A DNA stretch of 23,152 nt from Christensenella sp. UBA7707 (GTDB lineage Bacteria > Bacillota > Clostridia > Christensenellales > CAG-138). A program made the translations under genes and the position numbers. The number at the start of each line of letters is the position of its first letter. The first letter of the stretch is position 1. The notes under the pieces were generated by a model. That model had not been told where the DNA came from, did not search any database, and saw only the letters and a program-made list of their open reading frames with translations. Shown in pieces: positions 1 to 6,268 of this stretch. The stretch spans positions 169 to 23,320 of the forward strand of contig DLFZ01000078.1 in NCBI GenBank assembly GCA_002482435.1. The letters are read 5' to 3'.

Positions 1-455
1 AATTCATCGCCGTTCACATTGTGCTGGATCTTAACGGATGCCTGAATGCCGGAAATCCACTTTTCCAAAATCAAAGGAAGCGCCCCGCCATCGGGCTTTG
101 CTTTTGTGGAAAGGCTTTGGATCAACTCCTTGTAGGTAGCCAAGCCTTGGCCTTTGGTTCCCGCAAAACGGCGTTCGGGAGATAGATCCGCATCAACGAC
201 CACAAAACCCTTTGCCGTAGCGTAGTTGCGGATGGTCTGAAGCAAAAAGCTCTTGCCGCTGCCGTATTTGCCCACGATAAAGCGAAACGACGCGCCGCCC
301 TCCTCGATCATATCGATATCATGCAGGATGGCGGCGATTTCCTGCGTGCGACCCACCGTGATATACTCGAGCCCCACGCGCGGCACAACGCCGCCCTTCA
401 AAGCGTTCATCAAAATGTTTGCAATTCGGTTGGGTACTTGACTTACCATACGCAT
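1..455 (-). CDS. BrxD-like P-loop ATPase (DUF2791), 3' end cut by window edge
   Basis: Only the N-terminal 151 codons are present. My reading of the reverse strand starts with ATG at 455 (MRMVSQVPNRIANILMNALK). An AAAGGA lies 9 nt upstream, better placed than for the in-frame ATG at 449. A clear Walker A motif, GKYGSGKS, sits at about residues 62-69, preceded by the VGR-x-Q-E-I segment seen in BrxD/DUF2791-type ATPases. The family belongs to BREX-like and Ter-associated DNA-processing loci, where it is thought to act on DNA with a helicase partner. The start overlaps the end of the TerB-domain gene (stop 443-445), so the two are translationally coupled. Walker B and the C-terminal part lie beyond position 1. 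The P-loop assignment is secure; the BrxD assignment rests on resemblance of the N-terminal block and context. Confidence 0.8.
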   Translation of the reverse strand, partial: MRMVSQVPNRIANILMNALKGGVVPRVGLEYITVGRTQEIAAILHDIDMIEEGGASFRFIVGKYGSGKSFLLQTIRNYATAKGFVVVDADLSPERRFAGTKGQGLATYKELIQSLSTKAKPDGGALPLILEKWISGIQASVKIQHNVNGDE

Positions 456-2149
456 CCTACCAATTCCTTTAGTTGATCTCTGTAATCGTCGTACAAAAAG
501 AAGGCTTCATCCATCACGCTGTCGCCGATGCAATCCATTGCCTTTTCGTTGATCCCTTCCACCAGAACCTCCGGCATCATGCCGCGTTCACCGGCAAACT
601 TCCTGATTTCCGTTTCCCCGTGAAGCGCCGCGGACAATGCCTCTACTTCGGTTGCAGTCAAGGCTTGTTTGAAGCGCTCCCAAACATCGTTCATAGGCGC
701 GCTTACAGGTTGAATCATCTGTGCGGGAGGCATGTCCGAAAAGGCAGGCAACGTCATAGGCGGCGGTGCCGCTACGGGAAGCAATTGCTCCACCTGCTCC
801 GGCACGATCAGTTTTTCTTGTGTGGCAAGCGCTTCCTGCCTAATTTTAAAGAGCGCTTCGTGGTCTACCCGAACGACCGTCTTCGTTACTTCCTTGTAAA
901 ACGCATCAGCTGCGTCGCTTACGATTTTTTCAAGGGATAACCCCGCCGCATTCAACTTCCCCACCGCTTCGTGCGTAACGGCATCGACGTTTGCTGAAAG
1001 CTTAAACTTGTAGTTTACAGCCTTTCTTAAAACGGCTTCCATTTGCTTCATCACGTAGCCGATCAGCTGCGCGCCGCTTTGCGAGGTGAGAACCGTACCA
1101 AACGCCCATGCATTGCGGCTGCATATGTAGATTTCATGATCGCTTAACACAACGCGCCTGTCCGGCTGCTTCATCCAAGGGTAAAAAAGCGCATCCTTAA
1201 AGGGCGTCCATTCGGATAATTTCCTTTCCGGGTTGAATACGGATTCCTCAAAATCGATGCCGTTTTCAACAAAAACCTGTTTGAGCCGGTCGATGACGAA
1301 AAAGAAGCAATCCATATTTAGCTTTGCGTTGTCCTCCGTAAAAAAGGCGGATTTTCTGATGTCGTATTTGGAAATGGCGCAAAACAGGTCAAACCCATCG
1401 TCCATATCCACCGTTTCAGGGTAGTGCTTCGCAAGGTCGTTTTGATCGACAAACGCCTTGAAGGATTGTCGGAGTTCGTAGTAGATGTGGTAGTCTTTCA
1501 GCCATCGCAGCACATACTTGTCGATGGTTTTGTTATAACCACCAAACGCCTTCCAAAAAGACATCAGCTTGGAAAGGCCATCCTGTGGGTCGTCCACCCC
1601 GATGTTGTTGATCAGCTCATACATATATAAAAAAGCGTAGCTTAAGGAGGTTTCTGCGACGTTTCCTTTCCGCACCTCCGTGCGCCAAGTAAAGTACGTT
1701 CGAAGTTGTTCATAGCCCATCATTTGATAATTTGGAAAATACGAGGAAAACGGAACGGACTCGGTATATTGATCCGCAAAGTCCTTCATAAACAGGCCTT
1801 GCTTATAAAGGATTTTCGCGTTTTCCCGCCGCGTCTTCTGATCAAAAAACCTTGGACCGGCAGAAAAAAAGGGACGGTTCTCCCTCTCAATCTCCCGCAT
1901 CCGGTAAAAGAGTTCTCGAATCTCCTCTTTTTCAGGCGGCTCAATTTTTTGTGCCTTCAATACAAATTTGCCGACGCCGGGTATGTTGCTTGAACCATAT
2001 TCTATCTCATAATACAGCCCATCGGAGAGGGAAGCCCGATGGTTCGCTTTTGCTTGCGGCAATGCTTGCGCAGCCCCGTTTTCCTGCGCCTGCCGCCGCT
2101 CGGGGATTTTCAGCGATTCATATTTTTTATCGGAAGGATATCCGTCCAT
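443..2149 (-). CDS. TerB_N / TerB_C domain protein
   Basis: 568 residues. Residues of about 40-230 match the TerB_N domain. The hallmark is the block around 139-184: YQMMGYEQLR, then a TWRTEVRKG stretch, then a YAFLYMYELINNIG stretch, with WLKDY at about 216-220. The last 79 residues (from about 490) fit TerB_C, with a GIN-x2-A and a C-x-GD segment. A proline-rich linker (about 455-485) separates them. No signal peptide or membrane segment is visible, so it should be cytoplasmic. TerB_N/TerB_C proteins are known from tellurite-resistance-related stress loci, where genomic surveys predicted a role in DNA-processing complexes with ATPases and helicases; no biochemical activity can be read here. 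ATG at 2149 is preceded by AAGGGG. The gene follows the repressor by 21 bp and overlaps the ATPase gene, giving a three-gene operon. Confidence 0.88.
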   Translation of the reverse strand: MDGYPSDKKYESLKIPERRQAQENGAAQALPQAKANHRASLSDGLYYEIEYGSSNIPGVGKFVLKAQKIEPPEKEEIRELFYRMREIERENRPFFSAGPRFFDQKTRRENAKILYKQGLFMKDFADQYTESVPFSSYFPNYQMMGYEQLRTYFTWRTEVRKGNVAETSLSYAFLYMYELINNIGVDDPQDGLSKLMSFWKAFGGYNKTIDKYVLRWLKDYHIYYELRQSFKAFVDQNDLAKHYPETVDMDDGFDLFCAISKYDIRKSAFFTEDNAKLNMDCFFFVIDRLKQVFVENGIDFEESVFNPERKLSEWTPFKDALFYPWMKQPDRRVVLSDHEIYICSRNAWAFGTVLTSQSGAQLIGYVMKQMEAVLRKAVNYKFKLSANVDAVTHEAVGKLNAAGLSLEKIVSDAADAFYKEVTKTVVRVDHEALFKIRQEALATQEKLIVPEQVEQLLPVAAPPPMTLPAFSDMPPAQMIQPVSAPMNDVWERFKQALTATEVEALSAALHGETEIRKFAGERGMMPEVLVEGINEKAMDCIGDSVMDEAFFLYDDYRDQLKELVGCVW

Positions 2150-2170
2150 GCTACCCCTTCAAGCAAAAAG

Positions 2171-2731
2171 CTACCCGACGACCTTGCCAAAAACACCGAA
2201 ATCATCATGCTCCCCAATCGGTATGGGGGCGTAATCGGGATTTAGGGAAAGCAGGCACCCTTTCCCAAGCTTTTTCAAATAGGTGTCATTGTTTAATCGG
2301 AAAATGCCGATGCCGCCCTCCTCCAGCGTGGGCTGCTCATGGATGAAGATGATTTGCTGATCTACAAAGCGCGGCGTCATACTGTTGCCGCTTACTCTTA
2401 CCGCGTAATCGGCCGAGCCGGGCACGGTACTTTCAACTTCGATCATCTCATATCCGCCATCGTCGAGGTAATTGCCAAGGCCGGCCGAGACCGGTATATC
2501 GTACAAACGAAGGAGCCTTTTCCCTGCAAATGCTTCGCGTATATCCATCACCCTGCAAATATCGCAAATCGCAAGGAACAATTCAACCGTGGGCTTTGAA
2601 ACCCCGGTTTCCCATTTGCAAATCGTATAGGTTTTTACATCAAACCCTTTTTGTTTCAGGAGTTCAGCCAGCTGTGCGCGCGATAGTCTTGCGGCCTCTC
2701 GAACCTCAAGTAACCTTTTCCCTAAGTCCAT
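2171..2731 (-). CDS. LexA/CI-like HTH - peptidase S24 transcriptional repressor
   Basis: 186 residues. An XRE-type helix-turn-helix occupies about 4-60 (SRAQLAELL, then the recognition segment TYTICKWETG). The C-terminal S24 domain follows. The expected autoproteolysis features are all visible: an Ala83-Gly84 scissile pair in VSAGLG, the catalytic serine Ser117 in VSGNSMTP, and a lysine at about 153 in TYLKKL. From the family, such proteins repress their own operon and cleave themselves when activated RecA filaments form; that behaviour is inferred here. ATG at 2731 has a strong GGGAGGTG ribosome site. It is the first gene of an operon with the TerB-domain and BrxD-like genes, so it probably controls them. 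The N-terminal domain is XRE-like rather than the winged helix of true LexA, so it resembles a phage-type or defence-island repressor more than the global SOS regulator. Confidence 0.9.
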   Translation of the reverse strand: MDLGKRLLEVREAARLSRAQLAELLKQKGFDVKTYTICKWETGVSKPTVELFLAICDICRVMDIREAFAGKRLLRLYDIPVSAGLGNYLDDGGYEMIEVESTVPGSADYAVRVSGNSMTPRFVDQQIIFIHEQPTLEEGGIGIFRLNNDTYLKKLGKGCLLSLNPDYAPIPIGEHDDFGVFGKVVG

Positions 2732-2751
2732 ATCGGCACCTCCCTTCCTTT

Positions 2752-2779
2752 AATATACACGGGTTTTCCGAAAAATCAA
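2752..2779 (-). promoter_or_regulatory. Candidate promoter of repressor-TerB-ATPase operon with internal dyad
   Basis: On the minus strand a -35-like TTGATT (2774-2779) and a -10-like TATATT (2752-2757) are separated by 16 bp. The 11-bp odd palindrome TTTTCcGAAAA (2764-2774) fills most of the spacer and could be an operator. The predicted start near 2745 would leave a very short leader before the ribosome site. The promoter assignment is from pattern alone. Confidence 0.4.
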
Positions 2780-2787
2780 CAGAAGAA

Positions 2788-2833
2788 TTGCAGAAACTGC
2801 AACAACACAAGGCGATCCGTGCAAAACCTGCAC
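2788..2833. promoter_or_regulatory. Paired inverted repeats TGCA-N5-TGCA, candidate operators
   Basis: TTGCAG-AAA-CTGCAA (2788-2802) and GTGCA-AAACC-TGCAC (2819-2833) are perfect inverted repeats sharing the core TGCA-N5-TGCA. The cores begin at 2789 and 2820, 31 bp apart, about three helical turns, so two dimers would bind the same DNA face. They lie just upstream of the -35 element of the S24-repressor operon. Binding by that repressor is inferred from position and symmetry. Confidence 0.5.
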
Positions 2834-3079
2834 ACTTGCTTGTTTTTGAGTATCTGAAGGGGGTCAACGGGCACCCAAAAAACCGGAGTCACGCTAGGTT
2901 CCCGCCCGGCAAAAACACAAGCACACCGCATCTTGCTTGTAAGCGTCTCTAAAATGTTGTATCTTAACATCAACGCGGCATTCAAAACCGCAAGGCTTTT
3001 TCTTTTCAAAGCAACCATATCGTGTGACGCTACCCATCAAAGCAAAGGAGCGGCGAACGCCGTTGATTGTTGACCCGCC
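2834..3079. other. Remaining intergenic region upstream of WYL regulator
   Basis: No convincing gene is present. Open frames here (for example minus strand 2776-3018) lack protein-like composition and a ribosome site. GCGG-N9-CCGC followed after five bases by a T-rich run lies at about 2972-3005, but no plus-strand gene precedes it, so it is not called a terminator. AAAGGAG at about 3044-3050 is followed by a small inverted repeat CGGCG-AA-CGCCG (3051-3062), in front of the WYL gene. Confidence 0.4.
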
Positions 3080-3982
3080 ATGCAAGTAAACCGCCTGTTT
3101 GAAATCATCTATCTTCTGCTGAACAAAAAGAGCATGACTGCAAGGGAACTTGCGGAGCGCTTCGGCGTTTCGCAGCGTACCATTTACCGGGATGTCGATA
3201 CGCTTAGCCTTGCGGGAATCCCCGTGTACACAGAAAAAGGCAAGGGCGGCGGGATCAGCCTGCTCCCCGAATTTGTGTTGAACAAATCCCTTTTGAGCGA
3301 ACAGGAGCAGCATGAGATCCTATCTGCCCTTAAAGGGCTTTCCATTGTAAAAACTGCGGACACAGACGGTGTTCTTAAAAAGCTGTCCACGATCTTCAAC
3401 AAAAGCGCGGCAAATTGGCTGGAGGTCGATTTCACCGGCTGGAGTTACCAGGACGGCGATAACTTCGCCATGTTCAAGACCGCCATTTTGGAGCGGCAAA
3501 TTGCTCGGTTTGACTATTACAGCACCTATGGAGAAAAAACGCATCGCCGCATCGAACCGATTCAGCTTTGGTTCAAGTCAAAATCCTGGTACGTCAAGGG
3601 GTTTTGCCTGACGCGGCAGGATGTACGGCTGTTTAAGCTGTCGAGAGTGAAAAACCTGATTCTGACGGATGAACATTTCCTGCCGAGAGAGGTTCTTGCC
3701 CTGCCTCCAACCCCCGGCCCTGCGGAGCGCCAAAAGCCGGATGTCGAACTGAAACTAAAGATTTCCCCGGAAATGCTTTATCGGGTGTATGACGAGTTTG
3801 ACGAGGATATGGTAGAAAAGCAGCCGGACGGCAGTTTAGTGGTATCGGTGCTATGGCCGGAGGACGAATGGGTGTACGGCACAATTCTTTCCTACGGCGA
3901 GTATGCCGAGGTGTTGGAGCCTGCGCATCTAAGAAAAATCATCCAAGAAAAATCACAGAAGATCACAAAACTCTATTCATAA
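3080..3982 (+). CDS. YafY/YobV-type HTH-WYL transcriptional regulator
   Basis: 300 residues. An HTH_11 helix-turn-helix spans about 1-60 (LAERFGVSQRTIYRDVDTL). A WYL domain follows at about 130-200: the signature reads W170-Y171-V172, followed by LFKLSRV with F185 and R189 at the usual ligand-contact positions. WYL domains are known to bind nucleic acids or nucleotide ligands and often control DNA-damage or phage-defence genes. An in-frame stop lies just upstream at 3071-3073, so ATG 3080 is the first possible ATG, and its N-terminus matches the family. Oddly, no Shine-Dalgarno sequence lies within 15 nt; the nearest AAAGGAG is about 29 nt upstream, separated by an inverted repeat. It precedes the Fpg-like gene by 86 bp on the same strand and may regulate it. 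Confidence 0.9.
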   Translation: MQVNRLFEIIYLLLNKKSMTARELAERFGVSQRTIYRDVDTLSLAGIPVYTEKGKGGGISLLPEFVLNKSLLSEQEQHEILSALKGLSIVKTADTDGVLKKLSTIFNKSAANWLEVDFTGWSYQDGDNFAMFKTAILERQIARFDYYSTYGEKTHRRIEPIQLWFKSKSWYVKGFCLTRQDVRLFKLSRVKNLILTDEHFLPREVLALPPTPGPAERQKPDVELKLKISPEMLYRVYDEFDEDMVEKQPDGSLVVSVLWPEDEWVYGTILSYGEYAEVLEPAHLRKIIQEKSQKITKLYS

Positions 3983-3983
3983 T

Positions 3984-4013
3984 TTGACGCGCTGTTGTCA
4001 GATTTCACATGAT
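3984..4013 (+). promoter_or_regulatory. Weak candidate promoter before Fpg-like gene
   Basis: TTGACG (3984-3989) and CATGAT (4008-4013) are separated by 18 bp, in the 86-bp gap between the WYL regulator and the Fpg-like gene. The -10 element is a poor match, so this is tentative. Read-through from the regulator gene is equally possible. Confidence 0.25.
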
Positions 4014-4068
4014 ACGATAAAAGGCAGAAAGAGGTTTCCCCGCAAAAACTTGGACAAGAGGTGGAATC

Positions 4069-4914
4069 ATGATTGAGTTGCCCGAAACCTACGTGCTGTC
4101 GGAACAGATCAACCAAGCGCTGATAGGCAAAACCGTAAGAAACGCTACGGCAAACGCTCATCCTCACGCATTTGCATGGTATACCGGCGACCCAAGCGCC
4201 TACCACGCCAAACTATCCGGCAAAAAGGTTACTTCATCAAACCCCGGCACGGGCTATACTTGCGGCGGCAACACCGAAATCATATGTGAAGATATGCTTT
4301 TGGTGCTGAGCACGCCCGTCAAATATCACGCCCCCGGGGAAAAACTGCCCGCCAAGCACCAGCTTTTGCTTGAGTTTGAGGATTTTTCCCATATGAGCTG
4401 CACGGTGCAAATGTGGGGTTGCATGTTTTGCTTCCCGTTTGCAGAAAATGGGCTGCCGGATGAATTTGTGTGCAACAAATCTCCCGACCCTCTAACCGCC
4501 GCATTTGACGAAGCCTATTTTGATACGCTGTGGCGCGGTACAAAGCAATCCTTGAGCGCCAAAGCCTTTCTCGCCACCGAGCAGCGGATTCCGGGCTTGG
4601 GCAACGGCGTTTTGCAGGATATTTTATGGAACGCCAAAATCCACCCCAAGCGCAAGCTGCAAACCATAAACGATGCGGAAAAAGAGAGCATGTTCCATAG
4701 CGTCAAAGCCACCCTGTTTGCCATGCGGATGCAGGGCGGGCGCGACACCGAACGCGATCTGTTCGGCTGCAAGGGCGGCTATAAGACCATACTCTCCGCC
4801 AACACTTTAAAAAACCCCTGCCCGACCTGCGGCGGCAGCCTTGTGCGGGAAGCGTATCTGGGCGGAAACATTTATTATTGTCCCGTTTGCCAACCGATGA
4901 GAGGAGCAAATTGA
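4069..4914 (+). CDS. Fpg/Nei-family DNA glycosylase homologue without catalytic proline
   Basis: 281 residues with Fpg/Nei architecture. An N-terminal M-I-E-L-P-E stands where active enzymes have M-P-E-L-P-E. The helix-two-turn-helix is at about 172-195 (RIPGLGNG, then NAKIHPKRK). A zinc finger C251-x2-C254-x16-C271-x2-C274 closes the protein. Family enzymes excise oxidised bases using Pro2 (residue 1 after Met removal) as the nucleophile. Here that residue is Ile2, and the zinc-finger arginine before YYCP appears as Asn (GGNIYYCP). The GGRDTERDLFG segment suggests an established Firmicutes subfamily often auto-labelled endonuclease VIII. DNA binding is likely; base excision by the standard mechanism is doubtful. 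The ATG at 4069 has AGAGGTGG 6 nt upstream. It is followed 1 bp later by a cysteine-containing protein. Confidence 0.85.
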   Translation: MIELPETYVLSEQINQALIGKTVRNATANAHPHAFAWYTGDPSAYHAKLSGKKVTSSNPGTGYTCGGNTEIICEDMLLVLSTPVKYHAPGEKLPAKHQLLLEFEDFSHMSCTVQMWGCMFCFPFAENGLPDEFVCNKSPDPLTAAFDEAYFDTLWRGTKQSLSAKAFLATEQRIPGLGNGVLQDILWNAKIHPKRKLQTINDAEKESMFHSVKATLFAMRMQGGRDTERDLFGCKGGYKTILSANTLKNPCPTCGGSLVREAYLGGNIYYCPVCQPMRGAN

Positions 4915-4915
4915 T

Positions 4916-5443
4916 ATGGCGGAACGAAAAATTGCCGCGTCGCTGCAAGAAACCCCCGCTTTTGATTATGTGACCCCAGAAAACAAGGCGTTTGTCGTCG
5001 CATTTGACGATGCCATGGAGGCGCGTGGGTACAGCGCCGGCGGCGCGATCGGCAACGGTTATTGCTGGGGGCACCATATGCTCATTTACAGCAAAGTAGG
5101 CGTTACGTCCAAAAAAGTCACGGCGCGGGTTTATTTGCAGGAGAACGGCATCGTGTTACGCCTGTTCTTTTCCGGCATCGACAAGCACCGCGCGAAACTT
5201 GAAGCTATACCGGAACATATAAAATCGGTTTTTCTGAAAGGCTTTGGCGATTGCAACCATTGCCACAACGAAAAAGACGGAGCATGCCAGTTCCGCAAAA
5301 GCTATACGCTTCATAACGTTTTGATTGAAAAGTGCAACGGCAATACGTTTTGGTTTCGCAACCCGTCACTTTCCCTTTTGCCGGACTATTTGGCGCTTTA
5401 CGACACGTTTTATCCGCTTCGCGAAAGCGGCGGGCAGAAATGA
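4916..5443 (+). CDS. Conserved hypothetical protein with four-cysteine motif
   Basis: 175 residues, function unknown. The C-terminal half contains C113-x2-C116, C124 and C140 in the arrangement GDCNHCHN, GACQFRKSY and IEKCNG, which could bind zinc or another metal. The motif then leads into an aromatic stretch (NTFWFRNP, LPDYLALYDTFY). I recall this pattern from Clostridia proteins near YafY-type regulators, but cannot name a function. There is no signal peptide or membrane helix. The start ATG 4916 lies 1 bp after the Fpg-like stop (4912-4914) with GAGAGGAG upstream inside that gene, so translation is coupled and a shared role with the DNA-binding neighbour is plausible. Confidence 0.75.
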   Translation: MAERKIAASLQETPAFDYVTPENKAFVVAFDDAMEARGYSAGGAIGNGYCWGHHMLIYSKVGVTSKKVTARVYLQENGIVLRLFFSGIDKHRAKLEAIPEHIKSVFLKGFGDCNHCHNEKDGACQFRKSYTLHNVLIEKCNGNTFWFRNPSLSLLPDYLALYDTFYPLRESGGQK

Positions 5444-5503
5444 TACGATTTCTTATCTCCTCCAGAGAATGGTTTGCATCAGCACGACAAGGAGGGACTC
5501 GTT

Positions 5504-6256
5504 ATGGAAAACCGTGAAATCGTTAAGCACATTGTGCATGGAATGGAATCCTACATGGAAACTCTGGCGCTGCCCGAACATATGGAAAAACATGATGACG
5601 GAATGTGCGCATGGATAAGCCCTAAGCCGGGTGCAATCGGCCCGGAAGCCGTATACAGGGTGAATTTCCAAGACAAAACAGAGCTTCAGATCCGCCAAAT
5701 CATTCAGACGTATCGCGAGAACGGCGTGCCAGAGTATTGGTGTATTACGCCCCTATCCAGACCAGAAGGTATCCGTGATCTACTGATATCTCTTGAAATC
5801 ATCGATCCAAACGAAGAAAGAAGTTTGGGCATGGCGTTGCTACCGGATGACTACAGCAAACCGGCAGAGGAAATCACCTCTTCCCCCGTTCGAAAAGTAA
5901 CCACCAAAGAAGATTTTAAAATTTGGGCGGATATCGCAAATGAGGTGCTTCACGGGTTCAAGCTACTTGATCCGGAATTGTATTACCCTTTGTGTGCCTC
6001 CGGAAAAATGGTATGCTTCCTTGGGTACAGCGGAGAAATTCCGGTAGCGACCTCCGCGACGATGAACAACAACGGAAGCGGCACGGTAGAGTTTGTTGCA
6101 ACCCTGCCCGATTTTCGCAAAAAAGGAATCGGCACGGCTGTATGCCGCGCAGCAATCGAGCAGTTGATCGGCGATGGCGCTTCCATCGTTACGCTTCGTG
6201 CAAGGGCCTTGGGTGTTTCCATCTATAAAGGCCTTGGTTTCAAAGCGTTTTATTGA
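5504..6256 (+). CDS. GNAT-family N-acetyltransferase
   Basis: 250 residues from ATG 5504, chosen over an in-frame TTG at 5474 because a strong AAGGAGGG lies 7 nt upstream of the ATG. The C-terminal half (about 130-250) is a GNAT fold. The acetyl-CoA pyrophosphate loop is seen as FRKKGIGTA (about 204-212), and the terminal segment SIYKGLGFKAFY is typical of motif B. The N-terminal 130 residues form a separate, less recognisable domain, as in two-domain GNAT proteins. The substrate cannot be predicted. It lies 60 bp after the cysteine protein and converges with the DHHW gene only 12 bp away. No clear terminator separates them; a 6-bp CAAATG/CATTTG stem (6259-6275) is the only structure. Confidence 0.85.
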   Translation: MENREIVKHIVHGMESYMETLALPEHMEKHDDGMCAWISPKPGAIGPEAVYRVNFQDKTELQIRQIIQTYRENGVPEYWCITPLSRPEGIRDLLISLEIIDPNEERSLGMALLPDDYSKPAEEITSSPVRKVTTKEDFKIWADIANEVLHGFKLLDPELYYPLCASGKMVCFLGYSGEIPVATSATMNNNGSGTVEFVATLPDFRKKGIGTAVCRAAIEQLIGDGASIVTLRARALGVSIYKGLGFKAFY

Positions 6257-6268
6257 GCCAAATGCGGT

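Noticed and set aside
473..940. 155-codon plus-strand open frame
   Set aside because: It is antisense to the TerB-domain gene, has low-complexity composition and no ribosome site.
1852..2346. 164-codon plus-strand open frame
   Set aside because: It is antisense to the TerB-domain and repressor genes, which have clear domain matches.
2972..3005. Plus-strand terminator GCGG-N9-CCGC with T-rich tail
   Set aside because: The stem is short, the T-run is five bases away, and no plus-strand gene precedes it.
2776..3018. 80-codon minus-strand open frame upstream of the repressor
   Set aside because: It is Cys/Leu/Phe-rich, has no ribosome site, and overlaps the candidate operators and promoter.
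4069..4914. Calling this gene mutM or nei
   Set aside because: The catalytic proline is absent, so the standard enzyme name would overstate its function.
5414..5430. Hairpin CCGCTT/AAGCGG at the end of the cysteine-protein gene
   Set aside because: It lies inside the coding sequence and is not followed by a T-run.
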